A program made the translations under genes and the position numbers. The notes under the pieces are model-generated. The model worked only from the letters and a program-made list of their open reading frames with translations, had not been told where the DNA came from and did no database searches. Of a stretch of DNA of 64,000 nt, positions 1-11,146 are shown in pieces. Positions within the stretch are counted from its first letter, which is position 1, and the number at the start of each line of letters is the position of its first letter. This DNA is from Neoarius graeffei (Eukaryota; Chordata; Actinopteri; Siluriformes; Ariidae), in NCBI RefSeq assembly GCF_027579695.1, contig NC_083596.1, positions 16,819,755 to 16,883,754 on the forward strand, in the 5' to 3' direction.

Positions 1-130
1 AGGGCTTATTATTGGGCCTCAAGGTAACTATGGGTACTTTTAGGGCCAAAAAGCTACATGTTCCCAGGAAATATATAAATGAGACAAATAAGCACCTTAA
101 AGGGTACTGTCCCAATGACAAGCCATTGTA
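1..130 (-). repeat. Fragment of a dispersed fish repeat, also at 37.7 kb
   Basis: The reverse complement of this stretch aligns by eye, with small gaps, to 37724-37830. Shared blocks include TGGGAAC, the run around CATAGTTA, and CTTGAGG followed by an AAT-rich block. It is a two-copy match inside one window, so a dispersed element is likely. Ends and class are not visible because it runs off the left edge. Confidence 0.5.
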
Positions 131-156
131 ACACTAAAGGTATACAATAAATAGAG

Positions 157-275
157 GATATTACACGGTTGCGCGAAGATATGAAATTAATCTCCGAGTG
201 AGTGAAGCGAACAAGTGAAAATATTTTCAACACAAGAAGATAAACTTCATATCTTCAAGCCAACGTGTGATATTC
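157..275. mobile_element. Foldback MITE
   Basis: The ends are inverted: GATATTACACGGTTG on the left pairs with CAACGTGTGATATTC on the right, and the adjacent GAAGATATGAA pairs with TTCATATCTTC. The element is about 120 bp and non-coding. Such short hairpin elements are usually non-autonomous DNA transposons. The superfamily is not determinable here because no clear target duplication is seen. Confidence 0.55.
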
Positions 276-489
276 TTTTTATTATATAGACACATTCACA
301 AACAAAAAGTTTTCAAAACAATTTCCTTGTGAGTGAGAGATGGATGTCCTGGTTGTAGCTCTCAATGTCCTGGATGTAGCTCGTATGAAAAATATGAGAG
401 TGATGTATTTCCCAGTAAAACACTCATGTCCATATAACGCTGTAGTGTGTGACGTCCACCCCCTCAAAAAAAAAAAAGAGGTCCAGGGT

Positions 490-562
490 CCCTGGAATTT
501 AGAATCAGAATTTGCAATCAGAATTCAGAATAGAATTCAGAATCAGAATTCAGAATCAGACT
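490..562. repeat. Degenerate AGAATTCAGAATC tandem repeat
   Basis: AGAATTCAGAATC-like words recur about five times with small changes. It has no coding potential of its own; the 90-aa frame across it is low complexity. Confidence 0.7.
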
Positions 563-1429
563 CCTTTTATAGTCACTGCACAGAGTACAGAGACATTAGT
601 CAGCAGTCCTAACGGTAGAGTAACACAACGACACAACAAGAAGTTGCAAGAGCAGTATAAATAGGTGTGTATATTTATAAAATATGTTGTATTTCTGATT
701 TGTATTGCCAAAGAATGAGGTATATACATTCAGTGTACAGTAGTGCAAGTAACTATTAATTGGCAGTGTTCAGTTCTCATATGGCTGTGGGGTAGAAGCT
801 GTTTTTGAGTCTGTTTGTATGAGATTTGACGGACCAGAAACGTTTTCCAGAGGACAGCGGTTTAAACAGATTTTTGTCCGCACCATTTACAAAATACAGA
901 CGAGTCACTGAATATGGATTCACGGAAAGTTAAAAAATATAAGACCAAGTCCGGATCTTTTATTCACAGATCTGTGATATTTTCCATGAAATATCAATAG
1001 TAAATTAACAAACATGTAAATGCACATAAGATATTTTAATTCTGAATTTCGGCAGTCCAAACATTTCATTGTTTTCAACTTCTTAATTTGTTTTATCCGT
1101 AATACATCATCCGTGTGAAATCCGTGACCTGTCTGTGTTTTGTCCACCACCTGATGTCCGGGGCGAGAAGGGCTTTTCAGTATGTTGGCTGCTCTGCTGA
1201 GACAGCAGGAGGAGAAAATGTCCTCCAGAGAAGGCAGTGCACAGCCAGTGATCTTCTACATCACATGGAACGGACAGCTTTTCCAACAGCAAAGCTAGCT
1301 TCTTAGTTAGCTGCCTTGTTAACTAGTCAACACTAAAGAACAACTGTTATAATCGAGTTAGTTTACAAATGTCTATATGAATAAATAACTACAGTTCACT
1401 AACCCTGAGCTCCTGTCCGTTTTCACCAG
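563..1429. other. Upstream flank of hsf5
   Basis: No convincing gene is seen. A short pyrimidine stretch ending CACCAG lies directly before position 1430 and could be a splice acceptor of a 5' UTR intron. The block around 780-870 looks like dispersed fish repeat sequence, but I could not assign it. Confidence 0.35.
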
Positions 1430-1453
1430 ATGCTTACAAATTCTTTAGCTGGT

Positions 1454-1955
1454 ATGGAAGTCAAAGACACATGCTTCACCCTCCCGATCAACCCCAACCA
1501 TTTCCCCAGCAAGTTGTGGCGTTTGGTGAACGATCCTCAAATTTGCTCAATCTGCTGGGACTCCAGTGGGGAACAAATACTAATCTATCAGGAACCCTTT
1601 GAAGAAGAAGTGCTAGGTTCTCCTAATCAGCAGACGAGAGAGTACTTCAAAACCACCTCAATCATCAGTTTCTTTCGCCAATTAAACCTGTATGGTTTCA
1701 GAAAAGTGCACCCAGATCATGACAGCTCAGAGAAGCAGCAACTCAGCAGAGCTTTCGTCTCGGCCCAGCGGCATTACTTTCACAACGAGTTCTTCAAACA
1801 GGCTAACCCAGAGCTTCTGGTCAAACTAAAGCGACTCACGCCTGGCAACAAGGCCAAGATTGCTGCTGGGATAAAGATGACCAACAAGTCAACGAAGTGT
1901 TTCTGTTATCAGATGGTGAATTCACACAAGGAAAACTTTGCTGCGATGAAAAACG
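1454..1955 (+). CDS. hsf5: Heat shock factor 5-like, exon 1 (DNA-binding domain)
   Basis: The exon encodes an HSF-type winged helix-turn-helix DNA-binding domain. It starts PINPNHFPSKLWRLVN and includes the recognition-helix block ISFFRQLNLYGFRKV, followed by a basic LLVKLKRL segment and NKAKIAAG. The INPN-FP-KLWRLVN and NKAK-AAG signatures match HSF5 better than HSF1/2/4 or HSFY. The start at 1454 is chosen over 1430 because MEV-x5-LPINPN matches the family N-terminus and has G at -3 and +4. The exon end is uncertain: a GT after 1955 gives the phase required by exon 2 and precedes an in-frame stop at 1961. HSF5 is a germ-cell factor in vertebrates, essential for spermatogenesis in zebrafish. 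It lacks the long coiled coil seen in HSF1. Confidence 0.85.
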
Positions 1956-2611
1956 GTTGGTAGTTTAAAATATGTATTTATTCATTGACATCGTTTTGGT
2001 ATAATCGCCAAATGTGTGGTCTTGCACCTTGAATGAATCTGGTTTGTGCATTCTTACAATTGAAAAAAAAATCTATTAAATCTGTCGTTATGTCTGTGGC
2101 CCACGTTTTTAAACTCAGTTAAGATTTGAAAATCCTCGAGTGTGCACTAGATATTAGATAACAGATAAGAGAATGGATGAAATTCCTTGAAAGGGACAAG
2201 AATGCTTCATGATTAACTACAATCATTATGCCAACAATTATTGAAAATCAAGAGGGATCACCTTCCACAAGCAAGTATTCTAGTTGAAAACATAGGTTAT
2301 TTATGGTATTTTTTATGGTATTTATGGTAGTTTAGGTGTGCTGATTTTCATATGGCACATTGATAAAGGGCTATCTACAGTACCAATAAAAAGTTTGGAC
2401 ACACCTAAAACTACCACTTCACTAATCGGAGCATAGCGTTGAAAAAAAGAATAGTCAACTCTAGGAATTTGTAGAGACAATAGACAGAATAAGAAAAGTT
2501 AAGTCATCTTGCTTGTATAGTGCCAGCTAGCTAAGTTTTTGGCCTCTAGCCATCATCTGAATTTTTATTACTTTTTATTCATTAATATCTGCCCTGTCTC
2601 TATCTATTTAG
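1956..2611 (+). other. hsf5 intron 1
   Basis: AT-rich intron ending in a strong polypyrimidine tract and TTTAG. At 2379-2410 it holds one lone end of a Tc1-type MITE (AGTACCAATAAAAAGTTTGG), related to the elements at 4038 and 22856. Confidence 0.6.
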
Positions 2612-2872
2612 ATTCAGTCTTATTTGAGGAAACTCCTCACAACCATCATGGTGATGGCTCACAGAATGTGAAGCATTGTGAGAGGACACCTGAACCCTCC
2701 CAAGCATCAGTAATGGGCCATGGCGATCCAGGCACTGGGTTCCACCACTTTCAGATGAACTCACCATGGTGCCACCAAGCCAGCTGCATGCACATCCATG
2801 AGGGCTCACAAAGCTCAGTGCCTGCTGGGATGTTCAAACCTCATCACTCACATTATGGATTTTACATGCCAG
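2612..2872 (+). CDS. hsf5: Heat shock factor 5-like, exon 2
   Basis: The open frame lies between a good acceptor (TTTAG at 2607-2611) and a consensus donor (CAG/GTAAAG after 2872). It enters and leaves in phase 1, compatible with the exon 1 donor at 1955 and with exon 3. It encodes a His-, Ser- and Pro-rich low-complexity segment (for example HHSHYGFYMPG), as expected for the poorly conserved middle of HSF5. No further domain is recognised. Confidence 0.7.
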
Positions 2873-3546
2873 GTAAAGAATAGTATGATAGTTTAATTCC
2901 TATAAAACTACTATACATCCCAATCACATGCTACTTTAGCAAATACTGTATTATGGTGCATTATTTTGATGTACACTTACATGCATGCAATTTGGGATGT
3001 AGCCCAGTGTATTGTTTCTCATTGTCAGTGTTGGTGTTTCATCTGCCCAAGTGTTGTTTTATCTCTCCAGACTTTGATTTTTAGGAAATAAAAATTCTGA
3101 TAATTAATAGCATCAGCGAATATAATTTACTAATAACATGATTTAAGTTTTTTATGTTTTTATTTCTATAAACAAGCACTATAAGCAGCAATTACTACAA
3201 TGCTTTGCATAAACTGCTTTATTTCTTTTTTTTTTTAACAAAATATGAGAGTGATTAGTCCCATCTGGTGCTTGGCAGTATATTTGGCTTTTGTTTGAAC
3301 TCATGAACGTGGTTTTTCATATAGAATATTTATTTTTAGTGATATTAGTGGTGCTTAATGCACATGATTTCTGTTGATACCAATAATTTAATGGAACCTT
3401 CATTTGGCCAACCAGTATATCAATCAGGCCTTCAAGAGTCATGTTCCAGAGTCATGCATTAGTGAGTTGGTGTTAACGTGTTATCAAATAGCAAGTCATT
3501 TGTTAACCTTCATTGTTTTTTTTCCCCTTTTTTTCTTTTTTTTCAG
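2873..3546 (+). other. hsf5 intron 2
   Basis: AT-rich, no coding potential, ending in a long T/C-rich tract and CAG at 3544-3546. No mobile element recognised. Confidence 0.6.
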
Positions 3547-3635
3547 GGTATCACGACTGTAGCCCAGGCTCCTTGGATTCAAACATGGACTTCTCCCAGC
3601 AACCAGCTGCCTCCAGTGTTTATGGTGGATACCCT
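3547..3635 (+). CDS. hsf5: Heat shock factor 5-like, exon 3
   Basis: An 89-bp exon flanked by a long polypyrimidine tract plus CAG and a consensus donor CCT/GTGAGT. It enters in phase 1 and leaves in phase 0. It encodes YHDCSPGSLDSNMDFSQQPA and a Tyr/Gly-rich end, consistent in composition with exon 2. The call rests on splice signals and phase rather than a recognised domain. Confidence 0.65.
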
Positions 3636-3825
3636 GTGAGTACTGAAAAACTTTTTTAGATTGTGTACTAATCAGAAGAAATTGCCAGTCATTATTTGAG
3701 CCTGTGTAGCTACATTAAGACTTGATGATACATGTTGTGTTGTAAAGGGAATGTTGGAATGTCAAAAAAAGTGAAACTTTGATGTGTTAAATGGTAAAAA
3801 CACAATTTTACCACTTTTTGTCCAG

Positions 3826-3951
3826 CATTACTTCTTCGGCCACCACCATTACACTGGTCAAAATCCAAACTGGCAAGCAGGCGAATCCGCAGATCCCAGG
3901 GAGAGTAACGTGTTCCTGGACAGTCTACTCAAAGTGGCAGAAGAACTGCAG
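3826..3951 (+). CDS. hsf5: Heat shock factor 5-like, exon 4
   Basis: The acceptor TTTTGTCCAG precedes 3826 and the frame continues in phase 0 from exon 3. It encodes a His-rich stretch and then the amphipathic SNVFLDSLLKVAEELQ. Two ends are possible. The exon may stop at the CAG/GTCAGA donor after 3951 and splice to the small exon at 16646. Alternatively it may read through to a TAA at 3973-3975, adding VRLDGPP. The donor option is preferred because a matching phase-0 exon, stop codon and polyadenylation signal lie at 16.6-16.9 kb. Confidence 0.65.
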
Positions 3952-4037
3952 GTCAGATTAGATGGTCCCCCTTAAAGAACACCCCGAGTATCTCTGTTAA
4001 TAATGCATTCTGTGTAATCTACTGTATGCTGTAGTTA

Positions 4038-5063
4038 CAGTTTCAATCAAAATTTTGTACACCCCTACTCATTCATAGGGTTTTCTGTATTTTGTCTATT
4101 TTCCACATTGTAGAACAATAGTGAAGACATCACAACTATCAAATAACATATGGAACATATTTGGAGTTATGTGGTAAATAAAGTGTTAAAAAAAAACATC
4201 TTTCATATTTTAGATTCTTCAAAGTAGTCACTGTTTACCTTGATGACACTTTACACACTGTTGGCATTATCTTAACCAGCTTCATGAGGTAGTCACCTGG
4301 AATCCTTTTCAATTAACAGGTGTGCCTCGTCAAAAGTTAATTAGTGGATGAGTTTCTTGCCTTTTTTAATGTGATTGTGATCAAACATTAAATAGTAAAT
4401 AATAAAAAAATACAGTAAATAGCCCTATTCTAGTCTCATTGCATCGCTCCTGTGGAGGACGGCCCCATGTGGACAGTTGGGGGTCGCGCCTGGAGGACGC
4501 TCTGGACTCTTGCAGTGGTGCTTTTGTGGCTGGGGACTGCAGTTGACTTGCTGACTTTGGGACTACGGTTGTCGTGAACGGTTTTGCGCTCGGGTTTCCG
4601 TCGGTGGGGGGTTTATAGCATCAACAAAGCTGACTTTATGTTAGGACTGTTAATGTGATAGTCATGTTGTCTGTTGTTGCCCGGATGGGGATGGGTTCCC
4701 TTTTGAGTCTGGTTCCTCTCGAGGTTTCTTCCTCATGTTGTCTGAGGGAGTTTTTCCTTGCCACCATCGCCACAGGCGTGCTCATTGGGGATAGATTAGG
4801 GATAAAATTAGCTCATATTTTAAGTCGTTCAAATTCTGTAAAGCTGTTTTGCGACAATGTTTATTGTTAAAAGCGCTATACAAATAAACTTGACTTGACT
4901 ATTCCACAACTGTAGTAATCCATATTATATCAAGAACTGCTCAACTATGTCAAAAGAAAAGACATCCATCATTAGTTCAAGACTTCTTGTTGTAATAAAA
5001 CTTTTAATAAAAATAAAGGAAAAACATTGAATTAGAAGGTGTCCAAACTTTTAATTTGTACTG
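4038..5063. mobile_element. Tc1/mariner-type MITE, interrupted
   Basis: The left end CAGTTTCAATCAAAATTTTG (after TA at 4036-4037) is roughly the inverse of the right end, which contains GTCCAAACTTTTAATTTG. Both resemble the fish Tc1 termini found intact at 22920-22967. There is no transposase. The body is split by the insertion at 4431-4898. The right flanking TA is mutated. Confidence 0.65.
4431..4898 (+). mobile_element. LINE-derived or SINE 3' end (L2-like tail)
   Basis: Flanked by CTATTC at 4425-4430 and 4899-4904, a probable target duplication. It ends in GCGCTATACAAATAAACTTGACTTGA, the style of tail seen in fish L2-type retroposons. The block with CTCGAGGTTTCTTCCTC and GTTTTTCCTTGCCACC is a sequence I know as very common in teleost genomes. 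It has no useful open frame. Confidence 0.6.
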
Positions 5064-5314
5064 TGTGTGTATGTACAATAAGGTCCAAAAGTCTGAATCC
5101 ACGACCAAGTTTACTCACTCAAACATTATTGTTCAAGAACATGTAGTTTAAAATTAAAGTATATAATTATTTATCGGTGTGAAAAATTCACATATTTGAA
5201 AACTATACTATGTGCCTCATTTAAAAATTTATACTTAAAATTATGATGCCACATTTCATCCAAATGTTAACACGTGCTCCTAACACGCCTAACAGTAATG
5301 ATGCACCTTATCAT

Positions 5315-5743
5315 TGTCAGGGTCCAAGCACTTACTCATGCAGGTGCAGGAGAGAGCGGGAGAAGAAAACTGCAGACAAAGCCAAAACAGTAGACTAGAA
5401 TCATGGTCAAAGAGACGGGCAGAGGTCAGTCGATCGGCAAGTGGAATGTCGGAGGCGAGACTAAGAGACGAGGTCAGGGAAGATATAAACAAAGTTGAAT
5501 AGCAAACTGGCAGGCAGAAAGTAAATGGTTCAATACAGCAGGAGATAAACACAGCAATATTTCACATTGAATGTGAGTGAGAGTGGAGTTTAAGTAGCAG
5601 AACTAATTAAGGTGGAAGCGAGTGACAGATCACTCACTTAATAGGCTGGAGACAGAGGGTGCTGTGGTTTGTGGGAAACGTAGTTCATGGTGACCATGTT
5701 TGGAGGCTGTTTCGAGCTTACACTCTCAACACTGTTACTGACA
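5315..5743 (-). repeat. LTR of Gypsy copy A (429 bp)
   Basis: Begins TGTCAG and ends CTGACA, the inverted TG...CA termini of an LTR. It aligns along its length with 15989-16423 and, over its first three quarters, with 12285-12612. No matching 5-bp duplication was found with the outer flank of copy B, as expected if A and B are not one simple element. Confidence 0.85.
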
Positions 5744-5839
5744 GAACCCCCCGAGGAGCTATACTTTTTCTGGGACACCCTCTCCCTCTTGGTGCAGGCT
5801 TGCTGGGGTGCTGACTGTGGAGTTCCTGTATGAGGAGAT

Positions 5840-7286
5840 CAGGGGCGATTTCTCAGAGACAACAAGGGAAGCCGAGCTTCCCCTAAAATTCTCTCCCCAA
5901 ACTGCGGCATCTATGACGTTGAATTCTCATTAAAACAATAACTTGCATAACATAATATATGCCCAAGATTGTATTTACGTTCATAACTATCCTGTAACTT
6001 ATTTGAGTGATGTCTGACGAACTTGCAGTTTGCTACGAGAATCACCTTTGCTGCCAGGCTGTAACCAGCGTTGCCAGATACTGCTGACGTTTTCCAGCCA
6101 AAATATGTTCAAAACCCGCCAAAATGCACTTAAAACCGCCCAATCTGGCAACACTGGCTGTAACCTTTCTTATTTCAATGGGCTCTATGCGCTGGCAGCC
6201 GGGTATCCGTTGCAATCTATGAGAGGGCTCTGAACAGCCAATTTCGGCTAGTTGTTATTGGTTAAAATCGACAAAATTGTCACTTCCAGGGAAGCCGGGC
6301 TTCTCTGGGACTAAACGAGACAGTGGGAGGGGCAAGAAGCCGGGCTGATGAAGGATTATTGGAGGTAGTGTTTGAAAGACATGAGGAGGGCGGGCTCTGT
6401 ACTTCGGCATCGGCGAGGAACATGGTAAGCGCATGATCAGTCCCTAGCGGATGTCGAGAAAGTGTAGTTGTGTGCCAAAGTGCTGTCCGAATTTCTTTTC
6501 ATATAAACATTTTTTCTCATTGATGTCTCTGTACATTACTCTGTAAATAAATGTAAATATTACTCGTTGTGCTCCGTTAACTTTCATCCATTCTATCAGT
6601 TTGATCATTCGTGAATTCACTCGTTTATTTCATTTGTAGTTCAATCTGGTTGTAGGCTAGCTTGAGCCTTATTGGGATCTGCAGTGCTAGCTGCTAACAG
6701 AAATTGGTAAAGTCTCTGGAAAGCACAACCAGCTGGTATGACAGGGTCACAGACCATTTTCTGGAAAAGGAGCGGAGGGCAGAATTTGTGTATAAATAGT
6801 GTGCATCATATAATGTTCATGAATCTGAAGTGTGTATATTGTTCAGTAATGTTAAGAGAATGGTGGGCTCTGTGTTATAGGTTATACCTGGGTATAATAT
6901 TCAAGGTTGTGTGTGTTGCATAGCCTACCTGGTTATGAATTTCCAGACTGTGTTGCACAAGATGTTCAAGGATGTGTTGCACAGCTGGGTGTTGTGTTAA
7001 AGACTCTGTGTTGCATGTCAGGGTATGATGTTCAAGGCTCTTCGTTGAATAGCCAGTGATTTTTGGATGTTTGATATTTTTGATTAAGGATATGAGGCAC
7101 TAGCCTGGTAAGCCAGACTATAACATGAAATGTACAAGCAAAAATACTTTCTGCCACTAGGTAGGGTTGTCTAGTTCACTATGCTAATGGGGCACACCTT
7201 TCTATGCTTTGATATCCGGCCTACAGGTTTTACGATGAATGCGTAAAATGGGCTTCCCCTGTTTTAAAAACCAGCAGCCGCCACTG
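5840..7286. mobile_element. hAT-type DNA transposon in Gypsy A (non-autonomous)
   Basis: The element starts CAGGGGCG and ends CGCCACTG, and its subterminal AGGGGAAGCC block is inverted at both ends. The 8-bp flanks are GAGGAGAT (5832-5839) and GAGGAAAT (7287-7294), a one-mismatch duplication typical of hAT. It is 1447 bp with no transposase frame. It carries an 82-bp mini-MITE at 7103-7184. Confidence 0.75.
7103..7184. mobile_element. 82-bp mini-MITE related to the element at 41.1 kb
   Basis: It starts GCCTGGTAAGCC and ends GTCTAGTTCACTATGC, with TA at both sides (7101-7102, 7185-7186). The same termini are present at 41126-42008, where the element is larger and carries a helicase fragment. 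Confidence 0.6.
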
Positions 7287-7623
7287 GAGGAAATGGTCCA
7301 GAATGTCCTTAGAACATACCCAGCTTTGCTCCTTGGGTCCGTAACCTTCCCAATCTACCAGGTATTCCAGTTGTCGTTGTCTGCGTCTGGAGTTTAGGAT
7401 CTTGTTTACCTGGTAGATGGGTTCCTCTTCTACATTGGGGGGGGGGGCTCTTGGGGGGGGAGTGTTCTCAGACAGTGGACCTTGGATGGCTGGCTTCAGG
7501 CATGAGACATGAAAAGTAAGTGCTATACGGCTGTGAGGTGGGAGGTCTAGTCAGGGGCGCAGATAGGGTTTTTGAACTGGGGGGGACTGAGTTGTCAGCA
7601 AATGATTCCATTTTGTGTATATA

Positions 7624-7625
<2 letters not shown>

Positions 7626-7691
<66 letters not shown>
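7626..7691. repeat. (TG)n(TA)n microsatellite
   Basis: About 10 TG units followed by about 22 TA units. It generates several spurious low-complexity frames on both strands. Confidence 0.97.
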
Positions 7692-7695
<4 letters not shown>

Positions 7696-8223
7696 CACTA
7701 CCGTTCAAAAGTTTGGGGTCACTTTGAAATGTCCTTATTTTTGAAAGAAAAGCACTGTTCTTTTCAATGAAGATCACTTTAAACTAATCAGAAATACACT
7801 CTATACATTGCTAATGTGGTAAATGACTATTCTAGCTGCAAATGTCTGGTTTTTGGTGCAATATCTCCATAGGTGTATAGAGGCCCATTTCCAGCAACTA
7901 TCACTCCAGTGTTCTAATGGTACAATGTGTTTGCTCATTGCCTCAGAAGGCTAATGGATGATTAGAAAACCCTTGTACAATCATGTTAGCACAGCTGAAA
8001 ACAGTTGAGCTCTTTAGAGAAGCTATAAAACTGACCTTCCTTTGAGCAGATTGAGTTTCTGGAGCATCACATTTGTGGGGTTGATTAAATGCTCAAAATG
8101 GCCAGAAAAATGTCTTGACTATATTTTCTATTCATTTTACAACTTATGGTGGGAAATAAAAGTGTGACTTTTCATGGAAAACACAAAATTGTCTGGGTGA
8201 CCCCAAACTTTTGAACGGTAGTG
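7696..8223. mobile_element. Tc1/mariner-type MITE (528 bp)
   Basis: Termini CACTACCGTTCAAAAGTTTG and its inverse at 8200-8223, with TA at 7694-7695 and 8224-8225. No coding capacity. It is nested in the hAT element at 7552-9099. Confidence 0.9.
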
Positions 8224-8720
8224 TATATACATGTTATTTCACCTCCCTCACTGCCATCACCAGGAACTACCTGCAGGCCAGGACAATGATAACATTTTAA
8301 CATAGCCTATGGAAATCCAAAGTTTACACATTATCATCACGCACAGAAATCGCAAAACTAGTTTTAAAACTGCTAAGTTCCAACTGTTAAACATAGCAAG
8401 AGGCTGGGCTACGTGTGTGTGTGTAAAGTGTAAACCAGTGCATCCTGACTTTCTAACTATGCCTGTGTGTTGCGTGAGCGGCAGTCAGTCAACAACTCTT
8501 CGCAAAGTTTCCTTATGAAACAATATGCTCGCTGAAATTATGGCAGGGAACGCCAGATTAAACATTAAAACTGCCTTCTGAGCACTGTATCTACAGGCTG
8601 CCACCGAAAGAAGGAGGCTACCAGAAAGGCATCACTCCGTACGATTTTACTTTCACTATGACATTACTTTGAACAGACTATCAAAAAATTGCAAGGTGAT
8701 ATGATAAAGTAAGGCACAGT

Positions 8721-8924
8721 TTACTTACAGTCTTTTTTTTTTTTTTGAAAAAACGATGCAATCGTTTTCTGCCTTTTGGCACCCTTCATCATGCCGTGTT
8801 GGGGTCCTGAACTAGGAGGCGCTGTCCCCGATATGCCTGTCAAACTTGTAACCATAGCAACCAAGCTCGAGCTCGCAACCTGTGCAGTCTGCGCAGGTGC
8901 AGCTATGTCTGTACTGCTGTGCAC
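8721..8924 (-). pseudogene. Remnant of hAT transposase N-terminus
   Basis: A 67-aa frame contains GAKRQKTIASFFQKK near its end. A KRQK-hydrophobic-FF-K motif at the very start is typical of hAT transposases with a TTF/ZMYM-type N-terminus. No dimerisation or catalytic domain follows. The motif lies at the C-terminal end of this frame, so it is at most a relic exon. The placement inside a hAT with matching ends supports the reading. Confidence 0.45.
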
Positions 8925-9107
8925 CTCAATAAACCGAATGGTAATTAGTCTTTTGATTTTTCCGTGAGGTTTGCCTTATGCAAAGAAATAAGACAGCATA
9001 GACATTTTTTCCTCCCTATAAGTGGGGGGGACCGAACGAGGTGAATTTAAATCTGGGTGGGACGAATCCCCCCCGTCCCCCCCTCTATCTGTGCCCATGG
9101 GTCTAGT

Positions 9108-10325
9108 TTGTATGAAACCTCGTTTATGCGACAGAGGACTTTGCATGGTCCAATATAGCATGCCTGAAGTTTCTAGCATGTGTTGGGTTCCTTCAGATCC
9201 TTAGTGGAGACCCACACCTGATCACCCAGAGAGTATTCTGGATTCTTGCTCCTGTGTTTATCGGCATACTGCTTATACTTGGCGTTGACTACTTCAATTC
9301 TCTGGTGAACCCCCTCCCATACCTGTTGGCTCTGTGAGAACCAGTCGTCGACTGCTTGTACTTGGATGGGTGCATCAGCCCATGGGAACAGGGGGAGTTG
9401 GTAGCCAAGTATGCACTGAAATGAGGTTAGTTGTGTTGCTGAATGCTTGAGCGAATTTTGTGCATACTGTACTCGGCCCATGGGAGGAATCGTGCCCAGT
9501 CTCCCGGTTCCACATGCAGAAGATCCGTAGGAAGCACCCTACTTCCTGGTTCGCCCATTCAACCTGGCTGTTGGATTGTGGGTGATAGCTGGAGGTGAGA
9601 CTCACCAAGATTCCTAATCATTCCATAAAACACGACCAGAGTCAGGAGATGAACTGAGGCCCGCGGTCGCTGACAATGTCCTCAGGGATGCCAAAATATC
9701 TGAACACATGCTGGAAGATGAGTTTGGCGGTTTGGAAGGCTGTGGGAATACCAGCTAATGGGATGAGTCTGAGGGCTTTGGAAAATCTGTCCACAATGAC
9801 CAGGATCTTTGTGTTGCCCTGGGATGGAGGTAGGTTGGTAATGAAATCGACAGCCAGGTGAGACCAGGGTCTTTGGGGTACTGGGAGGGGGCATAATTTT
9901 CCGGCGGGTGGGGTTCATGGTACCTTGGTTTGGGCACACTCTGAACATGAGGAAACAAAGTGATTGATCTCTGTCAACATGTCCTCCCACCAGTACTTGT
10001 TCCTTAGCAGCTGGTGTGTGCGGTGGCTGCTGGGGTGACCAGTGGCGGGAGATGCATGAGCCCAAGTAAGGAGCCTGCCTCTGAGGTTGTGTGGGGTGTG
10101 TAGGAGACCAGGAAGACAGTTTTCTGGAGGTGTCTGAGGTTGTGATTCCCTTATCTCCTTATCCAAGTCCCATATGATGGCCTGAACAAAACATTCAGGT
10201 GCTAAGATGGGGTGTGGTTCTGAGTTGTGTGGAGAGGAGCTGTGAATTCTGGACAGTGCATCAGCCTCGGTGTTCTTGGTGCCGGGACAGAAGGATATTG
10301 TGAAATTAAAACGTGTGAAGAACAA
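9108..10325 (-). pseudogene. Gypsy A RNase H end and integrase, frame-broken
   Basis: The frame at 9915-10325 carries the integrase HHCC zinc-binding region (HPSSHRTHQLL, then CSECAQTK). Core-domain sequence follows in shifted frames around 9682-9958. The [12 protein letters not shown] segment with the last catalytic Glu lies at 9375-9608. The integrase C-terminal region (LGDQVWVSTKDL) ends near 9173. At least three frame changes separate these pieces. Integrase would insert the cDNA; this copy could not. Confidence 0.8.
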
Positions 10326-10492
10326 TGCCGATCTATCTTGGCGTGGGTTGAAACGTTTTTCCTTCTTGAGATATTCAAGGTTCTTGTGATCAATTAAGAT
10401 AACAAAGGGATGTGTGGCTCCCTCTAGCCAATGTCTTCATTCCTCCAGGGTTAACTTAATTGCCAGTAGTTCTCTGTTGCCAATGTCATAGT

Positions 10493-11110
10493 TCATCTCC
10501 ATGGGTGTGAGCTTCTTTGAGAAAAAAGCCACTGTGGGTGAAGTTTGGGCTTCTCACCGAAGCATTGGGAGAGCACACCTCCTACTCTGGTTTTGGATGC
10601 ATCCACTTCTACTATAAAGGGTTTAGCAGGATCGGGATGCTTAAGTATGGGGGCCATAGTAAAAGCGGCCTTGAGTTTCTTGAAGGCCTCCTTGGCTGCT
10701 GGAGTCCACTGGAGGCACCGGGGTCCATTCTTTAAGAGGGAGGTCAGTGGTGCAGCAATAGTGCTAAAGCCCCCAATGAAGCTATGATAGAAGTTGGCGA
10801 AGCCCAGAAAATGTTGAAGTTCCTTGACAGAGGAGGGCACATACCTCCATATGACATACCTCCCCAACATATCTCGGGGCACATCATTAATCAGACACTG
10901 AAAGACTCTGGGTACCGAAGAAAGGCCATATGGCATCACCTGGTACTCAAAATGGCCAGCGGTGGTACTGAAGGCCGTCTTCCACTTGTCCCCTTCTCTG
11001 ATTCGGATCAGATTGTAGGCACTCTGTAAATCTAGTTTGGAGAAGATCTTTGCAGCACATAGTTGTTCAAGACCTGAAGGCACCAGTGGAAGAGGATAGA
11101 GGTATTTCAC
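10493..11110 (-). pseudogene. Gypsy A reverse transcriptase with catalytic box deleted
   Basis: RT sequence is clear ([15 protein letters not shown], then [13 protein letters not shown]), but after GRYVIW it jumps to [15 protein letters not shown]. The segment holding the paired catalytic Asp box and the next ~60 residues is missing compared with copy B. RNase H begins with [19 protein letters not shown]. Dead as an enzyme. Confidence 0.85.
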
Positions 11111-11146
11111 AGTGATTTGGTTGAGGCCCCTATAGTCAATACATGG

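Larger units (their letters stand above)
5744..7543 (-). pseudogene. Gypsy A 3' end of pol (chromodomain), split by hAT
   Basis: 5744-5839 and 7287-7543 align with 12613-13000 of copy B, where a chromodomain is readable. The reading frame is disrupted, and a run of G near 7437-7462 adds slippage. The intervening 5840-7286 is a hAT insertion. Confidence 0.7.
7552..9099 (-). mobile_element. hAT DNA transposon in Gypsy A
   Basis: Perfect 8-bp target duplication GGTCTAGT at 7544-7551 and 9100-9107. Terminal inverted repeats are CAGGGGCGCAGATAG and CTATCTGTGCCCATG. Length is 1548 bp. A short minus-strand frame at 8721-8924 looks like the start of a hAT transposase. A Tc1-type MITE (7696-8223) and a TG/TA microsatellite have since landed or expanded inside it. 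Confidence 0.9.

Noticed and set aside
7468-7777. Three small frames rich in Tyr-Ile and Thr-His
   Set aside because: They translate the TG/TA microsatellite and have no independent support.
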